In this document: positions 10,161 to 17,780 of the stretch, piece after piece
Layout of the letters: the number at the start of each line of letters is the position of its first letter
How positions within the stretch are numbered: the stretch's first letter is position 1
Assembly: GCF_020329435.1 (NCBI RefSeq)
Contig: NZ_JAGKJK010000002.1
Span: 62,001 to 126,000 of the forward strand
Direction: 5' to 3'
Length of the DNA: 64,000 nt
Origin: Bradyrhizobium hereditatis
GTDB taxonomy: Bacteria; Pseudomonadota; Alphaproteobacteria; Rhizobiales; Xanthobacteraceae
Notes under the pieces: model-generated
Told to the model about the DNA's origin: nothing
What the model saw: the letters and a program-made list of their open reading frames with translations, nothing else
The model's database searches: none
Position numbers and translations under genes: made by a program

Positions 10161-10928
10161 TTACACCCCTGCCCGCCGGCGCGCTTCGGCCGCCGCCGCC
10201 TGACTCGAATCCGCATCCGTGCCGAGATAGACCTCGATGACGCGGGGATCGCTCGCCACCGCGCTCGGCAGGCCTTCGGAAATCTTCTCGCCGTGATCGA
10301 GCACCATCACGCGGTCGACCACCCGCATCAACACGCCCATGATGTGCTCGACCCAGATGATGGTGATGCCGAGCTCGTCGCGGATCTTGCGCAGCATGTC
10401 GGCGGCTTGGTCCATCTCGTGCTCGTCGAGCCCCCCGAGGCTTTCATCGGCGAGCAGCAGCTTGGGCCCCGTCGCGAGCGCCTTGGCGAGTTCAAGTTTC
10501 TTCAGGCCGGCGGCGCCCAGGCCGTCGACGCTGGCGTGGCGATCGGTCGGCAGGCCGACCATGCGCAGCGCGCGCTCGGCCGCCTCGTCCGCCTTGGCGC
10601 GGCTGTGGCGGCCCTGGCCGTAATAGCCGGCGAGCGCCACGTTCTCGAAAATGCTGAGCCGGTGAAACGGCCGCGGGATTTGGAAGGTGCGGCCGATACC
10701 GCCGTTGATGATGCGGTGCGGAGCGACGCCCGCGATCTCCGCGCCATCGAACAGGATCGATCCGGCCGTCGGCACAAGCGTGCCCGACAGCATGTTGAAG
10801 ATCGTGCTCTTGCCCGAGCCGTTCGGGCCGATCAGGCCGAGGATCTCGCCCTTCTCGACCCGGAACGACACGTTGTTCACAGCGGTGAAGCCGCCGAAAC
10901 GCTTCACCAGGCCTTCTACCGTCAGCAC
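10161..10928 (-). CDS. livG: ABC transporter ATP-binding protein (LivG)
   Basis: 255 residues with Walker A GPNGSGKST near residue 35, the LivG-specific GRTFQIPRPF after the Q-loop and an early RRAGV C-terminal tail. The signature motif, usually LSxGQ, reads LGAAGLKKLELAKAL here, and Walker B is LLLADESLGGLDEHE, so one composite ATP site of the LivFG dimer is likely degenerate. The coupling to the channel is through the LivHM cytoplasmic loops. It lies between the binding-protein gene (115 bases upstream) and livF (3 bases downstream). Signature-poor LivG variants exist in this family, so loss of function is not implied. Confidence 0.93.
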   Translation of the reverse strand: MLTVEGLVKRFGGFTAVNNVSFRVEKGEILGLIGPNGSGKSTIFNMLSGTLVPTAGSILFDGAEIAGVAPHRIINGGIGRTFQIPRPFHRLSIFENVALAGYYGQGRHSRAKADEAAERALRMVGLPTDRHASVDGLGAAGLKKLELAKALATGPKLLLADESLGGLDEHEMDQAADMLRKIRDELGITIIWVEHIMGVLMRVVDRVMVLDHGEKISEGLPSAVASDPRVIEVYLGTDADSSQAAAAEARRRAGV

Positions 10929-11010
10929 GCCAGATGCTCCGTTCTCGCACGCTTCAATTTCGTTGAGGCATGCTTGTCGACTTTTCTTGTTCGAGCATAA
11001 TCCGGAAAAC

Positions 11011-11033
11011 GCGACAAACGCGAAGCGTTTGCG
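11011..11033. repeat. 23-bp palindrome shared with 15351-15373
   Basis: Inverted repeat with arms CGACAAACGC and GCGTTTGCG-like, located between livG and the binding-protein gene. The copy at 15351-15373, upstream of another binding-protein gene, differs at one base in the loop. A small dispersed element; no function can be assigned. Confidence 0.6.
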
Positions 11034-11043
11034 GGATTATACC

Positions 11044-12354
11044 CTACTGGTTGCTGAACGTCGTGCCCTTCGGCAGTGGCAGCACGGCCTCGCGCTGCGC
11101 CTGGCTCTTTGGCCACACCACGTAAGACTTGTCGTCGACGTACTGGATGACCACCGGGAACGAGCGCTCGTTCTGGCCGGCCATCTGGGTGCCCTCGCCG
11201 TGGAACTTGACGCCGAAGCCCAGCATGGTGCCGCCTTCCGGAATATCGGTCTCGAGCGCCGCCTTGCGCAACGCATCGGGATCGACGCCGCCGTATTTCT
11301 TGATGGCGCGCGGCAGCACGTCGGTCAGGAACAAATAGGTGTTGGAGGCCGCCATGCCGACATGGGCGGAGCGGATCGCGACCCCGGGCTTGGCCTTGTC
11401 GAACTCCTCGCCGACCATCTTGATAACAGGCGGCAGCTTCGGGTCCATGTTCTTCTGGTTGGCGAGCCAGATCGAGATCGGATCGGTGTTGAAGACGTAA
11501 TTAACGTCGGCGCCGAGACCTTCCTTCAGCTTCTCGTAGACGCCATAGCCCGCGCCGTGGCCGACGAGAGCCGCGAATTTCAGACCCTGCTCGCGGGCCT
11601 GGCGGCCGAACAGGGTGATGTCCGGGTTATAGCCGGTGTGAAAGATCACGTCGGGCCGCGCGCGTTTCAATTTGGTGATGAGCGCTGATAGATCGGGCGC
11701 GGTAGCGGCATAGCCTTCCTTCAACACGATGTTGAAACCGGCCTTCTTGGCGCCCGCCTCATTGCCCTTGGAGACGTCGACGCCGTAGGCGCCGTCCTCG
11801 TGGATGATGGCGACGCGCAGATCCTTCGGATCCTTGCCGAGCTTGGTTTTCGAATGCTGCGCGATGAAGTCCATCGTCATCAGTCCGAACTGGTCGCCTG
11901 AAGCCTGCGGCCGAAACACGTATTTGAGGTTCTTGTTGTCGAGCACCGCGGAAGAGATGCAGGTGGTGATCCACATGAACTTCTTAAGCTGCTCGACGCG
12001 CGCGGCCACCGGCACGCATTGCGCCGACGAATAGAAGCCGAGCAGCATGTCGACCTTTTCCTGCTCGATCAGGCGGACCGCCTCGTTGATGGCCACGTCC
12101 GGCTTGCTCTGGGCGTCGGCGTAGACCGCCTCGATCTTGTAACCTTCGACTCCGGTCTTGCTGAACTGGTCGAGCATGATCTTGGCGCCGATATATTGCA
12201 GCTCCGAACCGCCGCCCGCGAGCGGGCCAGTCAGGTCGTAAATCACGCCGATCTTGATTTTCTTTTCCTGGGCTTCGGCGGTGACCGCCATTCCCAGCGC
12301 CGCGATTGCGGCGGACAGCCCGACGAGAAGGCGTACAGCTTTGCGCCCCGGCAT
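11044..12354 (-). CDS. ABC transporter substrate-binding protein, LivK/amide type
   Basis: 436 residues. The ATG at 12354 is five bases after GGAGG. Residues 1-28 are a Sec signal peptide ending near AEAQE. The mature protein is a periplasmic type I binding fold: KIGVIYDLTGPLAGGG at its start, the second-lobe motif RVAIIHEDGAYGVD near residue 165 and GFGVKFHGEGTQMAGQN near the C-terminus. It is longer than LivK (about 370) and resembles the HAAT-family proteins that serve amino acids, urea/amides or aromatic acids. First gene of the operon SBP-livG-livF-livH-livM-ppk2, divergent from a GntR/FCD regulator, with palindromes in between. Substrate undetermined. Confidence 0.92.
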   Translation of the reverse strand: MPGRKAVRLLVGLSAAIAALGMAVTAEAQEKKIKIGVIYDLTGPLAGGGSELQYIGAKIMLDQFSKTGVEGYKIEAVYADAQSKPDVAINEAVRLIEQEKVDMLLGFYSSAQCVPVAARVEQLKKFMWITTCISSAVLDNKNLKYVFRPQASGDQFGLMTMDFIAQHSKTKLGKDPKDLRVAIIHEDGAYGVDVSKGNEAGAKKAGFNIVLKEGYAATAPDLSALITKLKRARPDVIFHTGYNPDITLFGRQAREQGLKFAALVGHGAGYGVYEKLKEGLGADVNYVFNTDPISIWLANQKNMDPKLPPVIKMVGEEFDKAKPGVAIRSAHVGMAASNTYLFLTDVLPRAIKKYGGVDPDALRKAALETDIPEGGTMLGFGVKFHGEGTQMAGQNERSFPVVIQYVDDKSYVVWPKSQAQREAVLPLPKGTTFSNQ

Positions 12355-12374
12355 CAAAACCTCCCTCTATCGAT

Positions 12375-12387
12375 GGTGCAATGCACC
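12375..12387. promoter_or_regulatory. Candidate operator, 13-bp perfect palindrome
   Basis: GGTGCAATGCACC, a perfect palindrome about the central A, 21 bases upstream of the binding-protein start codon. Position and symmetry suit a repressor site for the liv-type operon, probably the divergent GntR protein. Inferred from symmetry only. Confidence 0.4.
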
Positions 12388-12538
12388 TTTATATTTTTGT
12401 CATTTATTGTTGTCGTTGTTCTCATCATCACACGGGCAGCGCCGTGCGATGTCAAGCCGTATAACCGGAGCCACTCTGTCGCGGCGCCGCGGCACCCAAA
12501 GTAGCAATCTACCGTGCAGTCGATATATGCGTGTGCCG

Positions 12539-12573
12539 CGCAATCATCAGATGTTAAACATCGGATGATTGCG
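12539..12573. promoter_or_regulatory. Candidate GntR operator, 35-bp near-perfect palindrome
   Basis: Outer arms CGCAATCATC / GATGATTGCG and inner arms GATGTT / AACATC around one central A, with a single A-G mismatch pair between them. It lies 60 bases upstream of the GntR/FCD start in the intergenic region shared with the liv-type operon, as expected for an auto-regulatory operator of a dimeric winged-helix regulator. Confidence 0.6.
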
Positions 12574-12632
12574 TATCACAGCTGGCGCATGCTAGGCAAT
12601 CGCGAACTCAGCGGGCCAGAAGGAGGCATGGG

Positions 12633-13436
12633 GTGGCCAAGCCAAGGACCACCGACAGGCGCATCAAACCGCGGCGTATTCGCAGCGTCCTGACGACGCT
12701 CGGCCGCGAAATCGCGCAGGATCTCATTCCGGTCGGCACGGCGCTGCCGCCCGAACCCGATCTGGAAGCGCGTTTCGGCGTCGGACGCGGCGTGGTGCGG
12801 GAAGCCGTCAAGACGCTGGCCGCCAAAGGAATGGTCAGCGTCCGCCCGCGTCACGGCACCCATGTGCTGCCGCGCGCCGAATGGAGCCTGCTCGACCGTG
12901 ACGTCTTGAGCTGGCTGGTCGGCCAGAAAGAGCCGGATCGCGATCTCCTGCTCGCCATCCAGGAGGTCCGCTCGATCATCGAGCCGGCAGCCGCGGCGCT
13001 CGCCGCCGAGCGCGCGACACGGAACGACCGCTGGCGCATCAATACGGCGTTGGCGGCAATGGAGACGGCGCAGGACGAGGCCAGCGCGATCGCTGCTGAC
13101 AAGGCGTTTCACCTTGCGATCCTCGACGCCACGCACAATCCGGTGCTGCAGGGGTTTCGCGGCGCCATCGACACCATCCTGAACACCGTCTTCGATGTGG
13201 CGGTCGGCAGCGTCGGCTGGTTCAAGGACAATCTGCCCAACCATGCTGCTGCCGCCCGTGCGATCGAGAACGGTGACGCCGAGAAGGCACGGATCGCGAT
13301 GGAACGGGTGCTTGACTATACGAAGCTGAAACTGTCGAACCGGCGGACGACGATCGCCGCCGAACGACGGTCGACCGGCACGACGTCAACGACGAGAACG
13401 ATCGCCAGGAAGACGAGCGCTAAGGGAAAGAAATAG
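12633..13436 (+). CDS. GntR-family regulator, FCD (FadR-like) subgroup
   Basis: 267 residues from a GTG at 12633, six bases after AGGAGG (a nearer ATG is out of frame). Residues 15-80 form the winged helix (LPPEPDLEARFGVGRGVVREAVKTLAAKG, then the wing VRPRHGTHVL). Residues 100-235 are the all-helical FCD ligand domain with the usual Asp/His metal-site pattern (ADKAFHLAILDATHN; NHAAAARAIENGD). The last 30 residues are Ser/Thr/Lys-rich and probably disordered. Divergent from the liv-type transporter operon, with a 35-bp palindrome between; it most likely represses both, released by the transported solute or a catabolite. Confidence 0.93.
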   Translation: MAKPRTTDRRIKPRRIRSVLTTLGREIAQDLIPVGTALPPEPDLEARFGVGRGVVREAVKTLAAKGMVSVRPRHGTHVLPRAEWSLLDRDVLSWLVGQKEPDRDLLLAIQEVRSIIEPAAAALAAERATRNDRWRINTALAAMETAQDEASAIAADKAFHLAILDATHNPVLQGFRGAIDTILNTVFDVAVGSVGWFKDNLPNHAAAARAIENGDAEKARIAMERVLDYTKLKLSNRRTTIAAERRSTGTTSTTRTIARKTSAKGKK

Positions 13437-13465
13437 CGCGGTCGCGCTCCCGGTGGGCGTCGAGG

Positions 13466-14176
13466 TCAAGTTGCGAACTGCGCTTCGAGAAAGACAGTGA
13501 CGAAGCGCGGCATAGCGGGTGTGAAATCGCGCGTGCCGCGCACGAGGTGAATGGCGGATAATTCTGGCTGACGCTGTGCGGCGAGATCGGCCTCGATACG
13601 CTCGCGCACCGCCTCCCCCGACATGTTGACGCGCAGCATGCGGATCATCGCGACCGCAGGTCCCGTATAGACGCAGTACCAATGCGGATCGCTCTCATAT
13701 TCGCCGGCCGCAAGCCCGGTCTCTTCCTCGAGTTCGCGCGTGACGCTGCCAGGTATATCGACCCTGCCGTCCCTGATATCGTCGAGGTCGGGGGTACCAG
13801 AGGGAAAATAGATCCGCCCAGCATTCGCGGTATGCGGGCCCATCTCGCCGAGTACGAAGGCGCCGTCGGTGCAGCGGAGCGCGCCCATGCCAAAGCCGTT
13901 GAACACGGATGGATCGGGAAAGCCCCAGTCGCGCCAGGCCAGGAAGCTTGCGAAATCGGTCTCGAAATAGCTGGCGCTGAAGCGGCCGCCCGAGAATTCC
14001 GGGTTGCGCCCGAGCAGGACACGGCCGTTCCATATCGCAGGTGTTTCGCGCCGCTTGTCGGCGAAATGCGCGGATATTTCCGCGCGCCGCGCTTCGGCGA
14101 ACGGCCATGTCCAGGGCTCGACAACGAGATCGAGCGCGCCGACGCGATGAATGACCGGAACCTTCATGCCACTCAT
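13466..14176 (-). CDS. Nudix hydrolase-like protein with incomplete Nudix box
   Basis: 236 residues. The second half carries RELEEETGL, the REUxEExGU core of the Nudix box, near residue 145. The Glu normally found eight residues before the REU arginine is replaced by Val, and the preceding Gly is not in the usual place, so it is a partial match. The N-terminal 90 residues (with AIWNGRVLLGRNPEF and SYFETDFASFLAWRDWG) are shared with a group of Nudix-like proteins of unknown substrate. Two in-frame ATGs lie at 14176 and 14167; neither has a strong ribosome-binding site. Stands between the GntR gene and the ABC binding protein; context gives no substrate. Confidence 0.75.
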   Translation of the reverse strand: MSGMKVPVIHRVGALDLVVEPWTWPFAEARRAEISAHFADKRRETPAIWNGRVLLGRNPEFSGGRFSASYFETDFASFLAWRDWGFPDPSVFNGFGMGALRCTDGAFVLGEMGPHTANAGRIYFPSGTPDLDDIRDGRVDIPGSVTRELEEETGLAAGEYESDPHWYCVYTGPAVAMIRMLRVNMSGEAVRERIEADLAAQRQPELSAIHLVRGTRDFTPAMPRFVTVFLEAQFAT

Positions 14177-14216
14177 CGCTTCACGCCGTTCCTATCACCT
14201 TGACGTTATCCGGACG

Positions 14217-15245
14217 TCACTTCGAGCTCGTGCCCGTCGTCTTCCTGGCCTGCTCGACGTATTTGTTGGTCCAGGTCTTGGTCACGTCGATATTGGCTTT
14301 CGCGATCTCGGGCGAGCCCTCGCTGAACACGGCGAGAACGGCTTCGGCGCCCTTCGGGTCCATCTTGCCGGTCTCCGAATACATCGGGATCGTATTTTTC
14401 AGCGCGGCAAGATAAAGCTCCTTGTTCTTGCCGACGACCTCCTCCGGCATCTTCGCCATGATCTCTTCCGGTGAATGCGAGTGGATCCAGGCGAGCGTAT
14501 TGACGATCGCATTGGTCAGCGCCTGCACTTCCTTTTCGTGCGAATTGATCCATTTGGTTGTGGTGTAGAGCGCACCGCCCGGATATTCGCCGCCGAACAC
14601 GGCGAGCGTGTCCTTCTGCGTGCGGGTGTCGGCGAGGATCCTTAAGTCAGGATGGTTGCTCTGCAGAACAGTGACGGAGGGATCGAGCATCACGGCCGCA
14701 TCGATCTGGCCCTGCTGCATCGCCGCCACCGCGGTTGCGCCAAGGCCGACGCCGATAACGGCGGCGCTGGTCGGATCGAGGCCGTTCTTTTTCAAGAGAT
14801 ACTTCAGGAAGAAATCGGTCGAGGAGCCCGGCGCGCTGACGCCGACCTTCTTGCCGGCGAGATCCTTGACCGACTTGATTTCATTGGTACGCGAAGGCGA
14901 GACCACCAGCACCAGGCCGGGATAGCGGTCATAGATCACAAAGGACTGCAGCTCCTGCTTCTTGGCGGCCAGGTTGACGCAATGGTCGAAATAGCCGGAG
15001 ACCACGTCAGCGCTGCCGCCGAGCACGGCCTTGAGCGCATCCGAGCCGCCCTTGAGGTCGACCAATTCGACCGCCACACCCGCCTTCTCGTATTCGCCGA
15101 GCTGCTTGGCGAGCACGGTCGGCAGATAGCACAGGCACGAGCCGCCCCCGACCGCGATGGTGACCTTGCTTTGCGCCGCGGCAAATCCCGAGGTCAGCGC
15201 CAGCGCCAGCAGAGATGCGGCCAGCCGGCCGAACAGTTTCTTCAT
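14217..15245 (-). CDS. ABC transporter substrate-binding protein, SsuA/TauA/NMT1 type
   Basis: 342 residues; the ATG at 15245 is five bases after GGAGG. A signal peptide (MKKLFGRLAASLLALALTSG, cleavage after AAA) exports it to the periplasm. The mature chain has the SsuA/ThiY pattern: VTIAVGGGSCLCYLPTVLAKQ at the start, DLKGGSDALKAVLGGSADV, KKVGVSAPGSSTDFFLKYLL, and MQQGQIDAAVMLDPS. Such proteins bind sulfonates, nitrate, pyrimidine precursors or aromatic acids. The permease and ATPase genes of matching type lie at 16992-18607 on the same strand, separated by an opposite-strand metal-resistance pair. Substrate not assignable. Confidence 0.9.
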   Translation of the reverse strand: MKKLFGRLAASLLALALTSGFAAAQSKVTIAVGGGSCLCYLPTVLAKQLGEYEKAGVAVELVDLKGGSDALKAVLGGSADVVSGYFDHCVNLAAKKQELQSFVIYDRYPGLVLVVSPSRTNEIKSVKDLAGKKVGVSAPGSSTDFFLKYLLKKNGLDPTSAAVIGVGLGATAVAAMQQGQIDAAVMLDPSVTVLQSNHPDLRILADTRTQKDTLAVFGGEYPGGALYTTTKWINSHEKEVQALTNAIVNTLAWIHSHSPEEIMAKMPEEVVGKNKELYLAALKNTIPMYSETGKMDPKGAEAVLAVFSEGSPEIAKANIDVTKTWTNKYVEQARKTTGTSSK

Positions 15246-15732
15246 GGGTTCCTCCATTTGTTGGGCGGCAAGATAGAGCAGCGAGCGGAGCTTGAGAAGG
15301 CCGCCGGGACGATGCACGGGTGTGGCTCGACTCCTCGCCCGTCGTTGCCTGCGACAAACGCAAAGCGTTTGCGCACGGGAGCGACAGCGACGAAGCAATC
15401 TAGAGAGTACTAAGCGATCCAGGATGCGCCTTCGCCGCGCGGACTGCGGGGAGCCAAGAGACGGGTTCGCCGGAACGTCCCTGTCCCTTCGCCCCCCGAT
15501 AGGTGTCTAAATCCATGTAACAATCACGGCTCCCAACATATGGAAGACGTAGAAATCTGAACCCGTAGATTTGGTGCTCGGCTCGCAACCTTCGATTGCA
15601 CCTGAACGTTATAACATTGGCTATCGGTAATTGATCAGGTGCAGGCACCTCAGGCATCGTTGGCTTCCGCGACTGTTCCACTATGGTCTGCGATGGGGTA
15701 TCGATGGCAAACAAACGCAGGGAGTATTGCTA
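15246..15732. other. Intergenic region with one small repeat
   Basis: 487 bases between the binding-protein gene and the His-rich gene. It contains the 23-bp palindrome at 15351-15373 and is more AT-rich from about 15480 onward, as a promoter for the rightward pair would need. I find no convincing coding frame, RNA gene or clear promoter boxes. Confidence 0.5.
15351..15373. repeat. 23-bp palindrome, second copy
   Basis: Same element as 11011-11033 with one base changed in the loop. It again lies upstream of an ABC binding-protein gene, here about 105 bases before its start codon. Confidence 0.6.
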
Positions 15733-16071
15733 ATGACCACATGTACCGAGAAACACCATGCCAACCACACTCATAAGCATGGCCCGGATTGCGGGCACAC
15801 CGCGGTTCGTCACGACGGCCATGTGGATTATCTTCACGACGGTCATCTCCACCATATGCACGAGGATCACGTGGACGAACATGTCATCGCGGTAAATGCA
15901 ACAAATCCCGTGCAATGCACTCCTCAGGTCCATTGCGAGCATACGCACGGACCAAACTGCGGACATGAAGCGGTGCCGCATGGTGACCATGTCGACTATC
16001 TTGTAGACGGCCGGCTGCACCATCCGCACGGCGATCATTGCGATGATCACGGGCCCCTGCAGTTAGCCTGA
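15733..16071 (+). CDS. Histidine-rich metal-binding protein with two tandem repeats
   Basis: 112 residues from an ATG preceded by AGGGAG. Twenty-six residues are His (about 23%) and six are Cys. Two tandem units of roughly 40 residues share the pattern HGPxCGHxAVxHxxHVDYLxDGxLHHxHxDHxDxH; the units start near residues 15 and 70. No signal peptide or membrane segment, so it is cytoplasmic. The design suggests a buffer or chaperone for Zn, Co or Ni. It is followed after 155 bases by a CDF exporter on the same strand, which fits a metal-efflux pair. I do not recognise a named family; the function is inferred from composition and neighbour. Confidence 0.8.
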   Translation: MTTCTEKHHANHTHKHGPDCGHTAVRHDGHVDYLHDGHLHHMHEDHVDEHVIAVNATNPVQCTPQVHCEHTHGPNCGHEAVPHGDHVDYLVDGRLHHPHGDHCDDHGPLQLA

Positions 16072-16226
16072 GCGCGACCGTGATCGAACCCTGGCAGAGC
16101 TGGACACGCCGACCTATGACGACTGCGACAATATCGCAACTGCGCGAACGAAATAGTTCATGTTCAGCACCTCGAAGCACGTTCTAGTGCACATATTTGC
16201 CAGGTCGCGGAAATGGGAGATGGAGA

Positions 16227-16868
16227 ATGGCTCATCATCAAAAAGCCGTTGCCGCTGCATTGGCGATAAACACTGCAATCTTTGTAGTGGAGGGTATTGC
16301 TGGCTATCAGGCATCAAGCCTGAGCCTCCTGATGGACAGCGCGCATAACTTGTCGGACGAGTTGGCCCTGGTCTGCCTGTATGCAGCATTCCTGGTCACC
16401 AGGGGTCCTTCGCAGAGGCTGTTGAGAGCCGGAAATCTCTTTAACTCAGTCGGGCTGATCGCGGTCAGCGGGCTGCTTTTGTGGCAGGCCGGGGAGCGTC
16501 TGTTCAATCCGGTGCCGGTTCAGGGCATCGTTCCAATGATCGTGGGTCTGGCCGCCGCTGCCGCCAATTGGAGCGTGGCGCGCTTGCTGCTGGAACCAAG
16601 CCAAAACAACGCTGCAATCCGGCTCGCGTATATCCACAATCTTGGCGACGTATGGGTATCCCTTGCCCCGGTGGCCGCGGGCTTACTGCTTCTAGTGACG
16701 GGTTATCCAAGCTTCGATCCAATTATCGCAGGAGCCATTGCATTGTGGATCATTCTCACGACTGGCCGTGAGGTTCTTGAATCGCATGATGAACTGATAT
16801 GGCCGGAGAAAATCATCTGCTGCCATACCGACCATGATCAACCGGTCGTGACGCCACAATCAAATTGA
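16227..16868 (+). CDS. CDF-family cation efflux protein without C-terminal domain
   Basis: 213 residues; ATG at 16227 seven bases after GGGAG. Six hydrophobic segments fit the CDF fold. The metal site is intact: MDSAHNLSD in TM2 (Asp and the HxxxD pair) and IHNLGD in TM5 (second HxxxD). A His in each site instead of Asp/Asp suits Zn, Co or Ni transport rather than Mn or Fe. Typical CDF proteins have an additional cytosolic domain of about 80-90 residues; here it is replaced by a 25-residue tail with CCHTDHD, a possible metal-sensing patch. Natural CTD-less CDFs exist, so this need not be a truncation. Probably works with the upstream His-rich protein. Confidence 0.88.
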   Translation: MAHHQKAVAAALAINTAIFVVEGIAGYQASSLSLLMDSAHNLSDELALVCLYAAFLVTRGPSQRLLRAGNLFNSVGLIAVSGLLLWQAGERLFNPVPVQGIVPMIVGLAAAAANWSVARLLLEPSQNNAAIRLAYIHNLGDVWVSLAPVAAGLLLLVTGYPSFDPIIAGAIALWIILTTGREVLESHDELIWPEKIICCHTDHDQPVVTPQSN

Positions 16869-16991
16869 GACGGTAGCAGATCAATAGTGCCGCTTTCCGC
16901 ACCAACGTGAGATGATGCGTATGCTCGAGAAGCAGCTCCCCAATGCATCGACGATCAAGCGCGGCAGTTGCGCCTTGACGGCAGCGAAACT

Positions 16992-17780
16992 CTACCCTCG
17001 CCCCTCCGCCGTAGCCGGCCGCCACACTAACAGCCGCCGCTCGACCACCGTCACGCCCATGTCGATCAGGATGACGAACGCCGACAGCACAAACATTCCG
17101 GCGAACACGCCGGCGACGTCGAACACGCCTTCGGCCTGCTGGATCAGATAGCCGAGGCCGGCGGCAGAGCCCAGATATTCGCCGACCACGGCGCCGACAA
17201 CGGCAAAGCCGACGGAAGTGTGCAGCGAGGAGAACATCCAGGACAGCGCAGAGGGCCAATAGACATGTCGCATCAACTGGCGCTCGTTCATGCCGAGCAT
17301 GCGGCCGTTGTCGAGCACGGTGTTCGAGACTTCCTTGACGCCTTGATAGACATTGAAAAACACGATGAAGAACACCAGCGTCACGCCGAGCGCGACCTTG
17401 GACCAGATGCCAAGGCCCAGCCACAGCGTGAAGATCGGCGCCAGCACGACGCGCGGCAGCGCGTTGATCATCTTGACATAGGGATCGAACACCGCGGCGA
17501 CGCGCGGCTGGCGCGCGAACCAGAAACCAACGAGAACGCCGGCAATCGAGCCGATCACGAAGGCAAGGATGGATTCCCAGAGCGTGATGATCAGGTGCTT
17601 CCAGATCACGCCGCTGGAAAACCATTTGACGATCTGGCTGCCGACATCGACGGGATTGGAGAAGAAGAACGGCGGCAGCAGGATCTTTCCGAACACCGGC
17701 ACGGTCGTAAGGAACTGCCACAGCGCCAGCGCGACGACCGCGACCAGCAACTGCGAGAGCAGGAGCATCGAACGCGACAT
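16992..17780 (-). CDS. ABC transporter permease, SsuC/TauC type
   Basis: 262 residues with six predicted membrane helices. The coupling loop that contacts the ATPase reads EVSNTVLDNGRMLGMNERQLMRHVYWPSA, close to the family EAA motif, and the stretch NALPRVVLAPIFTLWLGLGIWSKV is characteristic of SsuC/TauC permeases. Forms the inner-membrane channel for the type II binding protein at 14217-15245. Its ATG overlaps the TGA of the ATPase gene by one base (TGATG at 17778-17782), so the two are translationally coupled. Confidence 0.93.
   Translation of the reverse strand: MSRSMLLLSQLLVAVVALALWQFLTTVPVFGKILLPPFFFSNPVDVGSQIVKWFSSGVIWKHLIITLWESILAFVIGSIAGVLVGFWFARQPRVAAVFDPYVKMINALPRVVLAPIFTLWLGLGIWSKVALGVTLVFFIVFFNVYQGVKEVSNTVLDNGRMLGMNERQLMRHVYWPSALSWMFSSLHTSVGFAVVGAVVGEYLGSAAGLGYLIQQAEGVFDVAGVFAGMFVLSAFVILIDMGVTVVERRLLVWRPATAEGRG

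Noticed and set aside
15631..15732. Upstream extension of the His-rich protein
   Set aside because: The extra 34 residues lack His and resemble random translation; AGGGAG sits correctly for the ATG at 15733.
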